A stretch of 64,000 bases of DNA, taken from positions 2,480,001 to 2,544,000 of the forward strand of contig NZ_CP065800.1 in assembly GCF_023206215.1 (NCBI RefSeq), in the 5' to 3' direction. The stretch comes from Butyrivibrio fibrisolvens. Lineage in GTDB: Bacteria; Bacillota; Clostridia; Lachnospirales; Lachnospiraceae. Below, in pieces: positions 46,311-55,762 of the stretch. The notes below the pieces were generated by a model. The model did not search any database. It was not told where the DNA came from and saw only the letters and a program-made list of their open reading frames with translations. Each line of letters opens with the position of its first letter. Position 1 is the stretch's first letter. Both the position numbers and the translations under genes were made by a program.

Positions 46311-48176
46311 ATGCCAGGTAGCCTTACCGTAGGGCCGGGTGGTCAGATTCAAGGATCGCCGCAGGTTAGCAGAACTTCAGAGATTGCAGTCATATCTAAA
46401 GGGCAGGAACAACTGCGCTCTTTGTCTGCCGGAGATTCGCTTAGCGGTAAGGTTGTGTCTGTCATGAAAGGTCTTGATGGCTCAAGGACAGCTCAGATAG
46501 ACCTTGGGAATAATACACTAGTTGATGCCAAGCTTCAAAATGGCATGCAATTATCTACCGGTCAGGTAGTCTCTTTTTCTGTAAAAAGCTCCGCTTCAGG
46601 AACTCTTACACTTACTCCTTTATATCAGAATACAGCCGCGCTCGATGCAACGGCATCTAAAGCCTTGATCGCTGCAGGCTTGTCTGTAACAGATGAGCTG
46701 GGACAGATGGTCTCTGAGATGATGAAAGAAGGCATGAGTATTGATAAACAGAGCCTTCTTCAGATGAGCCGTGTCCTTACGGATAATCCCGGAGCTGATA
46801 TCAGTACTCTTGTACAGATGAAGAATCTTAACATTCCGATCACCGAGGGTAATATACAGCAGTTTCAGAATTATCAGAATTATCAGCATCAGGTTTTAAA
46901 TGGGGCAAATGCTATCATAGATGAACTTCCAAACGCTTTTAGTGCTATGGCTCAGGCGGGTGATAAGACTGGAGCTCTTGACCTGTACGGAAGTCTTATG
47001 AAGCTCTTTGCAGGCGGAGATCAAGCGCAAGGAACAGGTATTAGTGAAAGTATCAAAGCAGGTGCTAACGAAGCTTCTATTAACAGTCTTATAAACGCCG
47101 AAGGAGGGGAAGATAGCGCAGGAAAAGTTGCTGAAGGAAAGGTTTCTGCAGGAGATGCTGCTAACGAGGATCCCCTTAAGACTATAAAAGGAGATGGTAC
47201 TCTTACAAATAAGGCACAGGCAAGTGCTGATGGCATGATCCTTGGCAAGGACGGCCTTATGCCTGCTTCGGATGATGGCAAGGAAGTATCAGGACAGCTT
47301 ATAGCTGGTTCTAACACACAAGCGGCTGCCGGAGCAGGTAATGCACTAGGTATCGGCGCTAAGATGGACCTTGCACAGTTTGTATCAGCCTTAAAGAGTG
47401 CAGGAGTTTCTGAAGATGCGCTTAATGAACTTATAAAGGCAGGTTCTGGCGATCAGGCAGCTCTTTTAAGACAGCTTTCAGAATTGTATGATAAAACAAT
47501 TCATAACAGCGCGGGAGCTGACAGAGCTTGGGGCAGGCTTTTTTCCTCAGATACATTTAATGAACTGCTTAAGAATAATATCGCATCGTCATGGACTATA
47601 AGACCTGATGATGTCAGTGACAAGGATAATGTCAGAAACCTGTATGAAAGGTTGAATTCTCAGGTCAAGCAATTAACAACACTCCTTCAAGGACATGTAG
47701 GAGAAAATAGCAGCGTATTCCAAAGCTCTCAGAATCTGTCGCAGAATATCGACTTCATGAACCAGCTCAATCAGATGTATGCCTATGTACAGCTGCCTCT
47801 CAAGATGTCAGGTAACGACGCACATGGAGACCTGTATGTATATTCCAACAAAAAGCACATGGCATCAGACGATGGGAGCGTTAGTGCACTGCTTCATCTT
47901 GATATGAATAACTTAGGACCACTTGATGTATACGTCAGGATGACGGATATGAAGGTCAGCACCAATTTCTATATGGCTGATGAATCTTGTATAGATCTTA
48001 TCATGGAACATATTGATGAGCTTACTGCAAGACTTAACAAAAGGGGCTACCAGATGAGCTATCAGGTACTTCCTTCAGAAGATCTAAAATCTGAGAACAG
48101 GGCAGTAGATGCCCTTCTTCAGGCTGATGATAAGATGACGACGATCTCTTCTACATCATTTGATGCAAGAGCATAA
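46311..48176 (+). CDS. FliK-like protein (YlqG type)
   Basis: About 621 residues. The middle (about 190-340) is Ala/Gly/Ser-rich and low in complexity; the last about 130 residues (NQMYAYVQLPLKMSGNDAHG, then LHLDMNNLGPLDVYVRM) resemble the flagellar hook-length control C-terminal domain of FliK. Location between rnhB and a FlhB C-terminal-domain-like gene matches ylqG-ylqH of Bacillus subtilis, whose function is unknown. ATG 46311 is preferred over GTG 46302, which overlaps the rnhB stop. No flagellar genes in the window. Confidence 0.72.
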   Translation: MPGSLTVGPGGQIQGSPQVSRTSEIAVISKGQEQLRSLSAGDSLSGKVVSVMKGLDGSRTAQIDLGNNTLVDAKLQNGMQLSTGQVVSFSVKSSASGTLTLTPLYQNTAALDATASKALIAAGLSVTDELGQMVSEMMKEGMSIDKQSLLQMSRVLTDNPGADISTLVQMKNLNIPITEGNIQQFQNYQNYQHQVLNGANAIIDELPNAFSAMAQAGDKTGALDLYGSLMKLFAGGDQAQGTGISESIKAGANEASINSLINAEGGEDSAGKVAEGKVSAGDAANEDPLKTIKGDGTLTNKAQASADGMILGKDGLMPASDDGKEVSGQLIAGSNTQAAAGAGNALGIGAKMDLAQFVSALKSAGVSEDALNELIKAGSGDQAALLRQLSELYDKTIHNSAGADRAWGRLFSSDTFNELLKNNIASSWTIRPDDVSDKDNVRNLYERLNSQVKQLTTLLQGHVGENSSVFQSSQNLSQNIDFMNQLNQMYAYVQLPLKMSGNDAHGDLYVYSNKKHMASDDGSVSALLHLDMNNLGPLDVYVRMTDMKVSTNFYMADESCIDLIMEHIDELTARLNKRGYQMSYQVLPSEDLKSENRAVDALLQADDKMTTISSTSFDARA

Positions 48177-48213
48177 TAACTTATATAGTTTTTATTTTGA
48201 AACGGAGTCTTAT

Positions 48214-48522
48214 ATGGCAGAAGCAAGTGATAAGCAAAAAAAGAAAACCGCTGTAGCTCTTGGCTACGATCCAAACGAGGACAATGCGCCTAAAGTCATC
48301 GCTTCAGGTAAGGGACTTGTTGCTGAGAAGATCATAGAACAGGCCAAGGAGAACAACATCCCCTTACATACAGATTCAGGACTTGCTGATACTCTGTCAC
48401 ACCTTGACATAGGGGAAGCGATACCGCCGGAGCTGTATGAAGTTGTTGCTGAGATCCTTGTATTTGTAGATGCTATGGACAAGATAAGAGCCAAGGACAA
48501 GACGCACAATCCGCTTTTATAG
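48214..48522 (+). CDS. FlhB C-terminal-like protein (YlqH type)
   Basis: 102 residues resembling only the cytoplasmic C-terminal domain of the export-switch protein FlhB (VALGYDPNEDNAPKVIASGK, LHTDSGLADTLSHLDIGEAI, PELYEVVAEILVFV). It lacks the NPTH self-cleavage motif and the membrane part, so it is not a working FlhB. ATG 48214 follows CGGAGTCTTAT; the frame opens earlier. Pairs with the FliK-like neighbour. Confidence 0.88.
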   Translation: MAEASDKQKKKTAVALGYDPNEDNAPKVIASGKGLVAEKIIEQAKENNIPLHTDSGLADTLSHLDIGEAIPPELYEVVAEILVFVDAMDKIRAKDKTHNPLL

Positions 48523-48530
48523 GGGAGGAC

Positions 48531-48560
48531 TATTAGCCACTCGCTTTAATGAGGTTAAGT
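48531..48560 (+). repeat. Ribosome-site repeat module, shortened copy, before yraN
   Basis: ATTAGCCACTCG...ATGAGGTTAAGT directly before ATG 48561. Aligns with the 3' part of the module before gpsA but lacks the CTCGCGAC stretch. Confidence 0.6.
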
Positions 48561-48950
48561 ATGAATAAACATGAATTCGGAATGAGGGGGGAAGATATCG
48601 CCTGCAAATATATAGAGGAGCATGGTGGACGGATCCTTGAAAGAAATTACCGCTTCAAAGGCGGTGAGATAGATGTTATCTATAGAGATGGCAATTATAT
48701 AGTATTTGGTGAGATCAAGTACAGGTCAGGCAGCACTTTTGGTATAGCTGAGGAAGCTGTAGATTATAAAAAGCAGCGGACTATATCAAGAGGCTGCGAT
48801 TTTTATTGCCTTAGACATAAACTGGATGAATCAACGCCGGTAAGATTTGATGTTATAGGACTCAATATCAATGAAGGACAAAATTCTGTCAGAATTCATT
48901 ATGTCAAGAATGCATTTGAATATATACCTATAAAAAATAAAAAATGGTAA
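48561..48950 (+). CDS. YraN/UPF0102 family endonuclease-like protein
   Basis: 129 residues of the UPF0102 family, which has a restriction-endonuclease-like fold: GMRGEDIACKYIEEHGGRIL, then NYRFKGGEIDVIYRDGNYIV with the catalytic-type acidic residues and FGEIKYRSG. Usually found near rnhB, as here. ATG 48561 is chosen because GAGGTTAAG precedes it; the ATG at 48549 lies in the repeat. Cellular role is not settled. Confidence 0.9.
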   Translation: MNKHEFGMRGEDIACKYIEEHGGRILERNYRFKGGEIDVIYRDGNYIVFGEIKYRSGSTFGIAEEAVDYKKQRTISRGCDFYCLRHKLDESTPVRFDVIGLNINEGQNSVRIHYVKNAFEYIPIKNKKW

Positions 48951-49033
48951 TAGAATAGTATTGTGCTAAAATTATCCATCTAAGCGGGTTGTTTTAGTAA
49001 AATATATAATAAAAGAACAGAGGACATAAAACA

Positions 49034-50155
49034 ATGAGACATTACAAAGAAAAAATCATTGCAGCATTACTTCTTACAAGTGTAGGAGTTAGTGCATGCT
49101 CAGTTACGGATATTAAGGGAGGAGATCCTAACGCAATAGGATCACAAGGTACTGCGCTTGATAATAATTCTTCTTCCAACAATGAGGCAGGTGATACTTC
49201 AGGTGCAAGTGAATCAGCCGATACTACAGCTTCTAATACAGAAGGCAATAATACAGAAGGCAATAATACAGCAGGCAATAATACAGAAGATAATAATACA
49301 GCTTCTGGCAATGCAGGTAATCAGACATCAGATCTTTATGAGAGTTTTCTAAATGGCAGCAGCAAGGCTAAGCTTAATGATAAGTTTTTTGACGGTTCTA
49401 TTTTATTGATTGCACCGGATGATAGAAGCGCCGGTTATGCGCAGCCTAGTAATCTTGATACAGTAAATGGTTTTACTATAGATGATCTTAAGACTGTTAT
49501 TAGTGATAACGGCTATGAATGTACAAGTAAGCCTGCTTATGCTTATGTTGATTTTGGCAAGGATGGTACAAATGAACTTGTGGTCAGATACGAAGCGGGC
49601 TCTTCATACACAGCCTATTTTGTGTTTAGTGATGCAAGCGGAAGTGTAGAGCTTACATACGCTGCTGACCAGGGAGAACGCTGGTCCTTAGACTTATTGG
49701 ACAATGGATTTATTAGCAATTACGGATCAAGCGGTGCAGGAGCTCATTCAGGATGCACAGGCGCCCTTGACAGTCAGGGTGTATATCATAATTTCCAAAG
49801 TGAATACGAAGTTTATTATGGATGGGGCATTTACGGTGATTATTCCAAGGAAGAAGACTTTAATGAAGTTATAGATGCCTGGGCCAAGGAAAAAGATTCA
49901 AGACAGGGAGAGAGTATCTGCTATACTGCCGTAACCATAGGAGATGCAGAGTACTACTGCTATAGTAACTATGACGAGACAGGCGCTATAACAGATGATG
50001 ATATAAATGAACTTGTGACTATGTGCGCTGCCAAAAATATTGATATAATAGATTATGATCAGATTGAGGCCAAGGTTTTGGAATATCAAAAGTCTATCGG
50101 TATGGACAATATTACATATGATGGCGGTGGCCAGATCGAGTTCAAGAATCTATAA
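49034..50155 (+). CDS. Lipoprotein of unknown function
   Basis: 373 residues. Signal peptide with lipobox (LLLTSVGVSAC), then a Ser/Asn/Thr linker from residue 40 to about 95 with repeated NNTEG/NNTAG units, encoded by 15-bp DNA repeats at 49238-49302. The rest (about 100-373) is acidic and rich in Tyr and Asp, with paired cysteines in SGCTG and elsewhere, and I recognise no catalytic motif. Likely anchored to the outer face of the membrane. Related proteins seem to occur in Butyrivibrio-like genomes, but I cannot check this. Confidence 0.7.
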   Translation: MRHYKEKIIAALLLTSVGVSACSVTDIKGGDPNAIGSQGTALDNNSSSNNEAGDTSGASESADTTASNTEGNNTEGNNTAGNNTEDNNTASGNAGNQTSDLYESFLNGSSKAKLNDKFFDGSILLIAPDDRSAGYAQPSNLDTVNGFTIDDLKTVISDNGYECTSKPAYAYVDFGKDGTNELVVRYEAGSSYTAYFVFSDASGSVELTYAADQGERWSLDLLDNGFISNYGSSGAGAHSGCTGALDSQGVYHNFQSEYEVYYGWGIYGDYSKEEDFNEVIDAWAKEKDSRQGESICYTAVTIGDAEYYCYSNYDETGAITDDDINELVTMCAAKNIDIIDYDQIEAKVLEYQKSIGMDNITYDGGGQIEFKNL

Positions 50156-50176
50156 AAACAGTTGTGAGGTTTACCT

Positions 50177-50782
50177 ATGAATAATGACACTTATACATTT
50201 TTTGCCACAGTATCCAGAATGAAGTATATAGAGCGCTGGGCACTTATGAGAAACTCAAGACCAGAGAATCTGTCTGAGCATTCCTGCGAAGTTGCCATGA
50301 TAGCGCATGTGCTGTGTACTATTGGCAATGTCAGATACGGCCACAAGCTTGATGCTAACATGGCAGCTCTTATAGGCCTGTATCATGACACAACAGAGAT
50401 CATAACAGGAGACCTTCCAACACCTGTCAAATACTACAATTCAAGTATCCAGCATGCTTATAAAGAAGTTGAGAAGATCGCAGAAGATCAGCTTCTAAAA
50501 AGACTCCCCGAGGATATACGTCCTGTATATGAAAAGATATACAAAGGCGCCGGAACTCAGGAAGAAGAGTATATGCAAGGGCTCATAAAGGCTGCAGATA
50601 AGATATCAGCTCTTATCAAGTGTATAGAAGAGGAGCGAAGCGGCAATACAGAGTTCAGGACGGCTAAGGAGACAACTCAGAAATCGATCAATGAGCTTCA
50701 GGCCAAGTATCCGGAAGTACTTGATTTTGTCAATGAATTCCTTCCGCCATATGGAAGAACACTTGACGAACTTAGCGACTGA
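50177..50782 (+). CDS. yfbR: YfbR-type 5'-deoxynucleotidase (HD domain)
   Basis: Removes phosphate from dNMPs. 201 residues with HD-domain ligands in LSEHSCEVAMIAHVL, GLYHDTTEIITGDLPTPVKY and the later AADKISALIKCIEEE. The N-terminus (FATVSRMKYIERWALMRNSR) fits YfbR. ATG follows TGTGAGGTTTACCT. Separated by 21 bp from the lipoprotein gene, so possibly co-transcribed. Confidence 0.85.
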   Translation: MNNDTYTFFATVSRMKYIERWALMRNSRPENLSEHSCEVAMIAHVLCTIGNVRYGHKLDANMAALIGLYHDTTEIITGDLPTPVKYYNSSIQHAYKEVEKIAEDQLLKRLPEDIRPVYEKIYKGAGTQEEEYMQGLIKAADKISALIKCIEEERSGNTEFRTAKETTQKSINELQAKYPEVLDFVNEFLPPYGRTLDELSD

Positions 50783-50922
50783 GAGATTTTATTACAGATC
50801 TGAAAATTTTAATTTTTAAATACTTGCAGAATTAGAACAACTTAGCTTCACAAGTTATATTGCATATAATATAATTGCCTTGAATGCTTGTGTAAGAACA
50901 CTGATCAGAAAGGGAATTATTT

Positions 50923-51948
50923 ATGCTCAAATTTGTTAACGACTACTGTGAAGGAGCTCATCAGGAGATCCTTAATAACCTTCAGAAAACCAATCTCGAG
51001 AAGATCACAGGCTACGGCCTAGATGTATATTCGGGAAGTGCCAGGAACAAGATCCGCGCTGCATGCGGTAAGCCTGATGCAGAAGTTTACTTCCTTGTGG
51101 GAGGAACTCAGACCAATGAGACAGTTATATCATCTGTATTAAAACAATACCAGGGTGTACTTGCTGCAGATACCGGTCATATAAATACTCACGAAGCCGG
51201 TGCTATAGAGCATGGCGGACACAAAGTTCTGACTCTTGAGCAAAAGAATGGCAAGATCAGCGCAAAGAGTATCTGGGAATATGAAGATAAGTTCCAGTCG
51301 GATCTTAACAATGAGCATGAAGTTGCTCCCGGAATGGTATATATCTCACAGCCTACAGAGTATGGAACACTTTATTCACTTGCTGAGCTCAAAGAGATAA
51401 GACGAGCCTGTGATGAGATAGGTCTTGTGCTTTATATAGACGGAGCAAGGCTTGGCTACGCTCTTTCATGCGATGAGAATGATGCATCTTTGAAAGATAT
51501 AGCTGATATAGCTGATGTATTTACTATAGGCGGAACCAAGTGCGGAGCTATGCTGGGTGAAGCTGTGGTATTTACAAAGCCGGGACTTGTACCACATTTT
51601 TATACCATAACCAAGATCCACGGAGCTATGCTGGCTAAAGGCTGGATCATCGGACTTTCGTTCGATACTCTTTTTACAGATGATCTGTATATTAAGATCT
51701 GCAGAAATGCTAACGAGACAGCTGCAAAGATCCGTGAAGCACTATTTACTAACGGATATGATATCTATATTGACTCGCCTACAAACCAGATATTCCCGGT
51801 TGTAACTCCTGAGAAAGCAGCTGAGCTTTCTGAAAACGTAGAATACGGCTTTATGGAGACTCTGGATGATGGAAGACAGGTTATAAGATTCTGCACAAGC
51901 TGGGCTACGACCATGGAAGATGTTGACAAACTTATTGAGATTCTGTGA
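50923..51948 (+). CDS. Low-specificity L-threonine aldolase
   Basis: PLP enzyme of the aromatic amino acid beta-eliminating lyase/threonine aldolase family, splitting threonine or allo-threonine to glycine and acetaldehyde. 341 residues: NDYCEGAHQEILNNLQKTNL, FLVGGTQTNETVISSVLK, HEAGAIEHGGHKV, LYIDGARLGYALSC and the PLP-lysine region FTIGGTKCGAMLGEA. ATG follows AGAAAGGGAATT. Stands alone. Confidence 0.9.
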   Translation: MLKFVNDYCEGAHQEILNNLQKTNLEKITGYGLDVYSGSARNKIRAACGKPDAEVYFLVGGTQTNETVISSVLKQYQGVLAADTGHINTHEAGAIEHGGHKVLTLEQKNGKISAKSIWEYEDKFQSDLNNEHEVAPGMVYISQPTEYGTLYSLAELKEIRRACDEIGLVLYIDGARLGYALSCDENDASLKDIADIADVFTIGGTKCGAMLGEAVVFTKPGLVPHFYTITKIHGAMLAKGWIIGLSFDTLFTDDLYIKICRNANETAAKIREALFTNGYDIYIDSPTNQIFPVVTPEKAAELSENVEYGFMETLDDGRQVIRFCTSWATTMEDVDKLIEIL

Positions 51949-52063
51949 TATACCTGAAAAGCTTGACTATACTTATAGATGATTTTGGCTTTTTTATTTC
52001 GAAATTTCGAAAATTTAAAATTTGCAGATTTGAAGATTTGAAAATCTTGCCGGGGGAGAGCTT

Positions 52064-53233
52064 ATGGGGAGATTTCTGCTGATTAGATCTAAGGGAACCA
52101 GTTACGAATCTTTATATACATTTACGGACTGCCTCTATCACGCACTTAGAAGGTGCGGGGCAGACGTAGATGTTTTTGACGAGAGCAAGAGTGCTAACAT
52201 AAGGATCTTCACCGGTAAGAGTTATGATGCGATCATAGACTTTAATTCTACTATGCCTGACAAGAGGCTTGATGACGGCACGCCTGTCTTAAGCGCTCTT
52301 GACGGGCCATTCATTAATTATCTTCTTGATCATCCACTATATTTCCATGATCAGTTATCACAAAATGTATCACAGCATGTAGTCTGTATAGATAGAAGAC
52401 ATGCAGCATATCTTAAAAGATTCTACCCGGAGCTTAAAAGTGTATCTTATGCCCCGCTTCCTATGATGCCTTCAGATGAAAGAGATATCATAAGTATAAA
52501 AGATAGAAGGATAGGTATACTCTTTACAGGAACCTATACCTCCTTTGAACATGTTCAAAGGAAGCTATCAGGGATGAATCCTGATGCCAGAAGAGATGTC
52601 TTCGAGATACTCAGTTATATGCAGGCTGATACTAATCTTACCATGGAAGATGCCATGACAAGATTCTTGGAAACAAGAGAAAAAAAGATCCCAGATAAGA
52701 TTTTCAGGCAGTTCATGCATTATTATCATATGGCAGATGCAGCTGCGGCGGCCTGGGCCAGAGATATAGTTGTAAGAGCTATTCTTAATGCAGGGATAAA
52801 GCTAAGCGTATGCGGACATGGCTGGAACAGCTTGAGGCGCTATGACAATACTCCATATGATAACCTCGAGATAATCCCTGAAGTTACTTATCACAGATCT
52901 GTTGACATGGCTTATGATGCCAAGATCATACTGAATGTCATGCCCTGGTTTAAAGACGGGATACATGACAGAGTACTAACGGCAGCAGGACACGGAGCTG
53001 TAATCCTAAGCGACGAGACTTCTGCGCTTGATGAGCTTCTTGGTGATTCATATGTTAGCTTTAGCCTTGAAAGACTCGAAGATCTGTCTGATAAGATAGG
53101 GAAGGTGCTTCGTGATACAGATTATGCCCAGAAGCTGGTAGGAGAAGCCTACACTAGAACAATAGATAGCTGCAGCTATGAAGCCTTTGCGGCTATGCTG
53201 TGTGAGAGCTGTGCATGTACTATCACCAAGTGA
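52064..53233 (+). CDS. CgeB/glycosyltransferase-like protein
   Basis: 389 residues. The C-terminal half contains ICGHGW-like VCGHGWNSL, YDNLEIIPEVTYHRSVDMAY, ILNVMPWFKDGIHDRVLTAA and GAVILSDE, the pattern of GT-B fold glycosyltransferases of the CgeB type (donor-binding half). The N-terminal half has the matching Rossmann-like start. No signal peptide or membrane helix. Sugar and acceptor are unknown. ATG follows GGGGGAGAGCTT. The neighbours, threonine aldolase and an MCP, give no hint. Confidence 0.72.
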   Translation: MGRFLLIRSKGTSYESLYTFTDCLYHALRRCGADVDVFDESKSANIRIFTGKSYDAIIDFNSTMPDKRLDDGTPVLSALDGPFINYLLDHPLYFHDQLSQNVSQHVVCIDRRHAAYLKRFYPELKSVSYAPLPMMPSDERDIISIKDRRIGILFTGTYTSFEHVQRKLSGMNPDARRDVFEILSYMQADTNLTMEDAMTRFLETREKKIPDKIFRQFMHYYHMADAAAAAWARDIVVRAILNAGIKLSVCGHGWNSLRRYDNTPYDNLEIIPEVTYHRSVDMAYDAKIILNVMPWFKDGIHDRVLTAAGHGAVILSDETSALDELLGDSYVSFSLERLEDLSDKIGKVLRDTDYAQKLVGEAYTRTIDSCSYEAFAAMLCESCACTITK

Positions 53234-53271
53234 TTGTAATATACTAAAACTTCTCGATTGATCGCAAACAA

Positions 53272-53313
53272 TATGCCCCCTCTTACCGGGGAGTACAGTA
53301 AGGAGGGGGCATA
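53272..53313. terminator. Strong hairpin between the glycosyltransferase gene and the MCP gene
   Basis: TATGCCCCCTCTTAC pairs with GTAAGGAGGGGGCATA with a single bulged G. It lies in the convergent gap but lacks a T run on either strand, so it is a possible two-way terminator or a mRNA end stabiliser. Confidence 0.6.
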
Positions 53314-53388
53314 CCATATATCAGAAACGAGGGTCGTGCTTAGCGATAGTAATATTTGAGACTATATACTAATTATATATTTTTAATA

Positions 53389-55416
53389 CTATATTTTGAA
53401 TACGCTTAAAGCATTGCTGATAGAAGTAGCAGACTGTGATACAGTAACTGCGCTCTTGTCAACGCCTTCGCTTTCTTCAGATACAGCCTGGGCACTTTCT
53501 GCAAGTGTCTCTGTAGTAGCAGTGACTTCTTCGGAACTTGCAGACTGTTCCTCTGATATAGCAGCTACTGATGTAGCGATTCCGTCTACATTATTCATCA
53601 TGTTGAGCATTTCGCTCATAGTCTGACCGGTTCGGCCAAGTTCATCAACAATATTTGCAAAAGTGTTACCGGCAGTGGAGACAGCTTCGCTGCTTTCTTC
53701 GATGGCATTCATATTGGCATGAGATTTTTCGGATAGAGAAGAAATCTGACCTGTTATATCAGATATGATCTTCTCGATCTCTTTGGTAGCATCGCCGCTT
53801 TCAGAAGCAAGCTTGGCAATCTCTGAAGCTACAACAGCAAAGCCTTTTCCGGCTTCTCCTGCACGTGCAGCCTCTATAGAAGCGTTTAAGGACAAAAGAT
53901 TGGTCTGATCTGAGATATTGGTTATCATCTCGACAATCTTGGTTATCTGCTGAGCGGATTCATCTACACTTGTAACAACATCATTCATATCAGCCATAGA
54001 ATCCTTGATATGAGACATATTGGATTCGACGCTCTTCATATCACTTTGACCTGTATCAGCAGTGGATACAAGAGAATTCATGACATTGTTAGCTGCTTTA
54101 CCCTTTTCTGTAAGTTCACCGATTGCCTGAGCAAGCTCTGTAGCATTGGTGGCCAGTTCTGATACAGCTTGGGACATACCATCCATCGTCTCTCTTATCT
54201 GACCCATAGAAACAGACTGCTCTCTAGCTTGAGAGTTGAGCTTGCTGGATGCTTCACGGCTTAGCTCGGCTTCTTCGCCAAGCTCTTTTGAAGTGTTCTG
54301 TATCTGACTTATGGTATCTCTCATAGTAGATACATATGTTGACATCTCATCCTGTATAAGGCCTATCTCATCACCCTTACCTTTTGGAAGATTAACAGTA
54401 AAGTTACCATGTGATATCTCTACAATCTGGGATGCGAGATTTTTTACAGGTTTTGATATGATCTTGTTTATAGCAAACATTACAACACCGGCTATAACAA
54501 GTATAGTAGCGATCATAAGTACATAGCAGATTGCTCTGAATTTATTAAAATCTGCCATAACATCATCTTCTGCAACAGATGAGAACAGGATCCAGTTAGT
54601 GCCTTCTACAGGCTCACAATATACATAATTATTGATGCCATATCTTTCAAGTGATATAACATCCGAGCTTCCTTACTCTGCATATGATAGGAGTTCCTGT
54701 AGGTAGGAGTCACCTGTATCAGAAACTTTTTGACCATTATAATCAGTATTGCTGTAATAGACTATATAATCACCTGTCAAAAGAGAAGAACGTCCTGTTT
54801 CAAGAGGTGTAAGAGAAGATATTTCTTCTACCAGAGCATCGAGGTATACATCGATGGCAATAACGCCCTTCTTGCCGGATGCTGAGGTGAGTTCTCTGCT
54901 TATGGTAACGCACAAGCCGCCGACACCAGTATCTATATAAGGCTCACCGTCAAAAGGAGTCGTCTTGCCAAGACCGTCCTTGTACCAGCCTCTCTCTGTA
55001 GGATGCCAGGAAGAGTCGTGAGTTATAGTCGCATCACCAAATACATAGGTATCATCTTCAAAACCAACATATACGCCATATGCAGCATCATTCCAGACAC
55101 CAACGGATGTAGCCAGATAATCTTGCATCTGATCAAGAGACTCAAAGTCTATGCTTTCAATACCTCTTGCATATGCGTTAAGAGCGCTGGTGATCGTAGT
55201 CATATCATTAGCTATCTTCCAGGCATTGGTAGATGTTTCGTCCTGAAGATCGGATTTTGCAAGCTTGGTTATAGTAAGCTGAGCCTGACTACTTAAAAAA
55301 AGAATTATAAACATGATTGCAATGGCTGTGATTGGTAATAGTACAAGCATTAGAGACTTGCTAACACTCTTTTTGAGTTTGGTCTTAGAAGTATCCTTCT
55401 TGATCTCTTCCGACAT
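53389..55416 (-). pseudogene. Methyl-accepting chemotaxis protein interrupted by an in-frame TAA
   Basis: Read as one frame, the region encodes a complete MCP of about 675 residues: a first membrane helix (VLLPITAIAIMFIILFL), an extracellular dCache-type sensor (about 50-280), a second membrane helix, HAMP ([20 protein letters not shown]) and a signalling domain with the conserved hairpin tip [24 protein letters not shown] at 54675-54673 stops it after residue 247. The frame is otherwise open on both sides: 38 sense codons separate the stop from the next ATG (54558), and they read as normal sensor sequence. So either a truncated sensor and a separate HAMP-signalling fragment are made, or there is a recent nonsense mutation, readthrough or sequence error. 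Confidence 0.85.
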
Positions 55417-55568
55417 AATATACCTCCATAAAATAAATATTGGGTAGAAGCATGATGTATATCGGAGAAAACATGATGTAAATTAATACGTTTAAATAAT
55501 TTGTTGATATTTTCAAGTGGAAGTGTTGAGTATTAAAATCAAAAAAGCGAACAATCTAAAGCTGGTCC

Positions 55569-55618
55569 GGCGTGCTGACCTATTCATATTTGATCAAATA
55601 TGAATGAGTCAGCATACC
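55569..55618. repeat. 50-bp hairpin repeat, copy 2
   Basis: Same family as 41366: GGCGTGCTGAC... ATTCATATTTGATCAAATATGAAT... GTCAGCATACC, with two mismatches and some G-U. The rest of the gap 55417-55762 contains no convincing gene. Confidence 0.85.
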
Positions 55619-55762
55619 AATCTTTTCTATCTATTCCTAAATAATGTCATCAGATAAGTCGAATTATTTGGCGACGATAATACTGGAAAAGATGAAAGAG
55701 AACCAACAAGACTGTTCGCTATTATATAACGATATATTTATTTTATGATATCTACACCTGTA

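Noticed and set aside
53389..54558. Second MCP gene, independent of the one at 54673-55416
   Set aside because: Same phase, no ribosome binding site before the inner ATG, and the codons between read as sensor domain; one interrupted gene is simpler.
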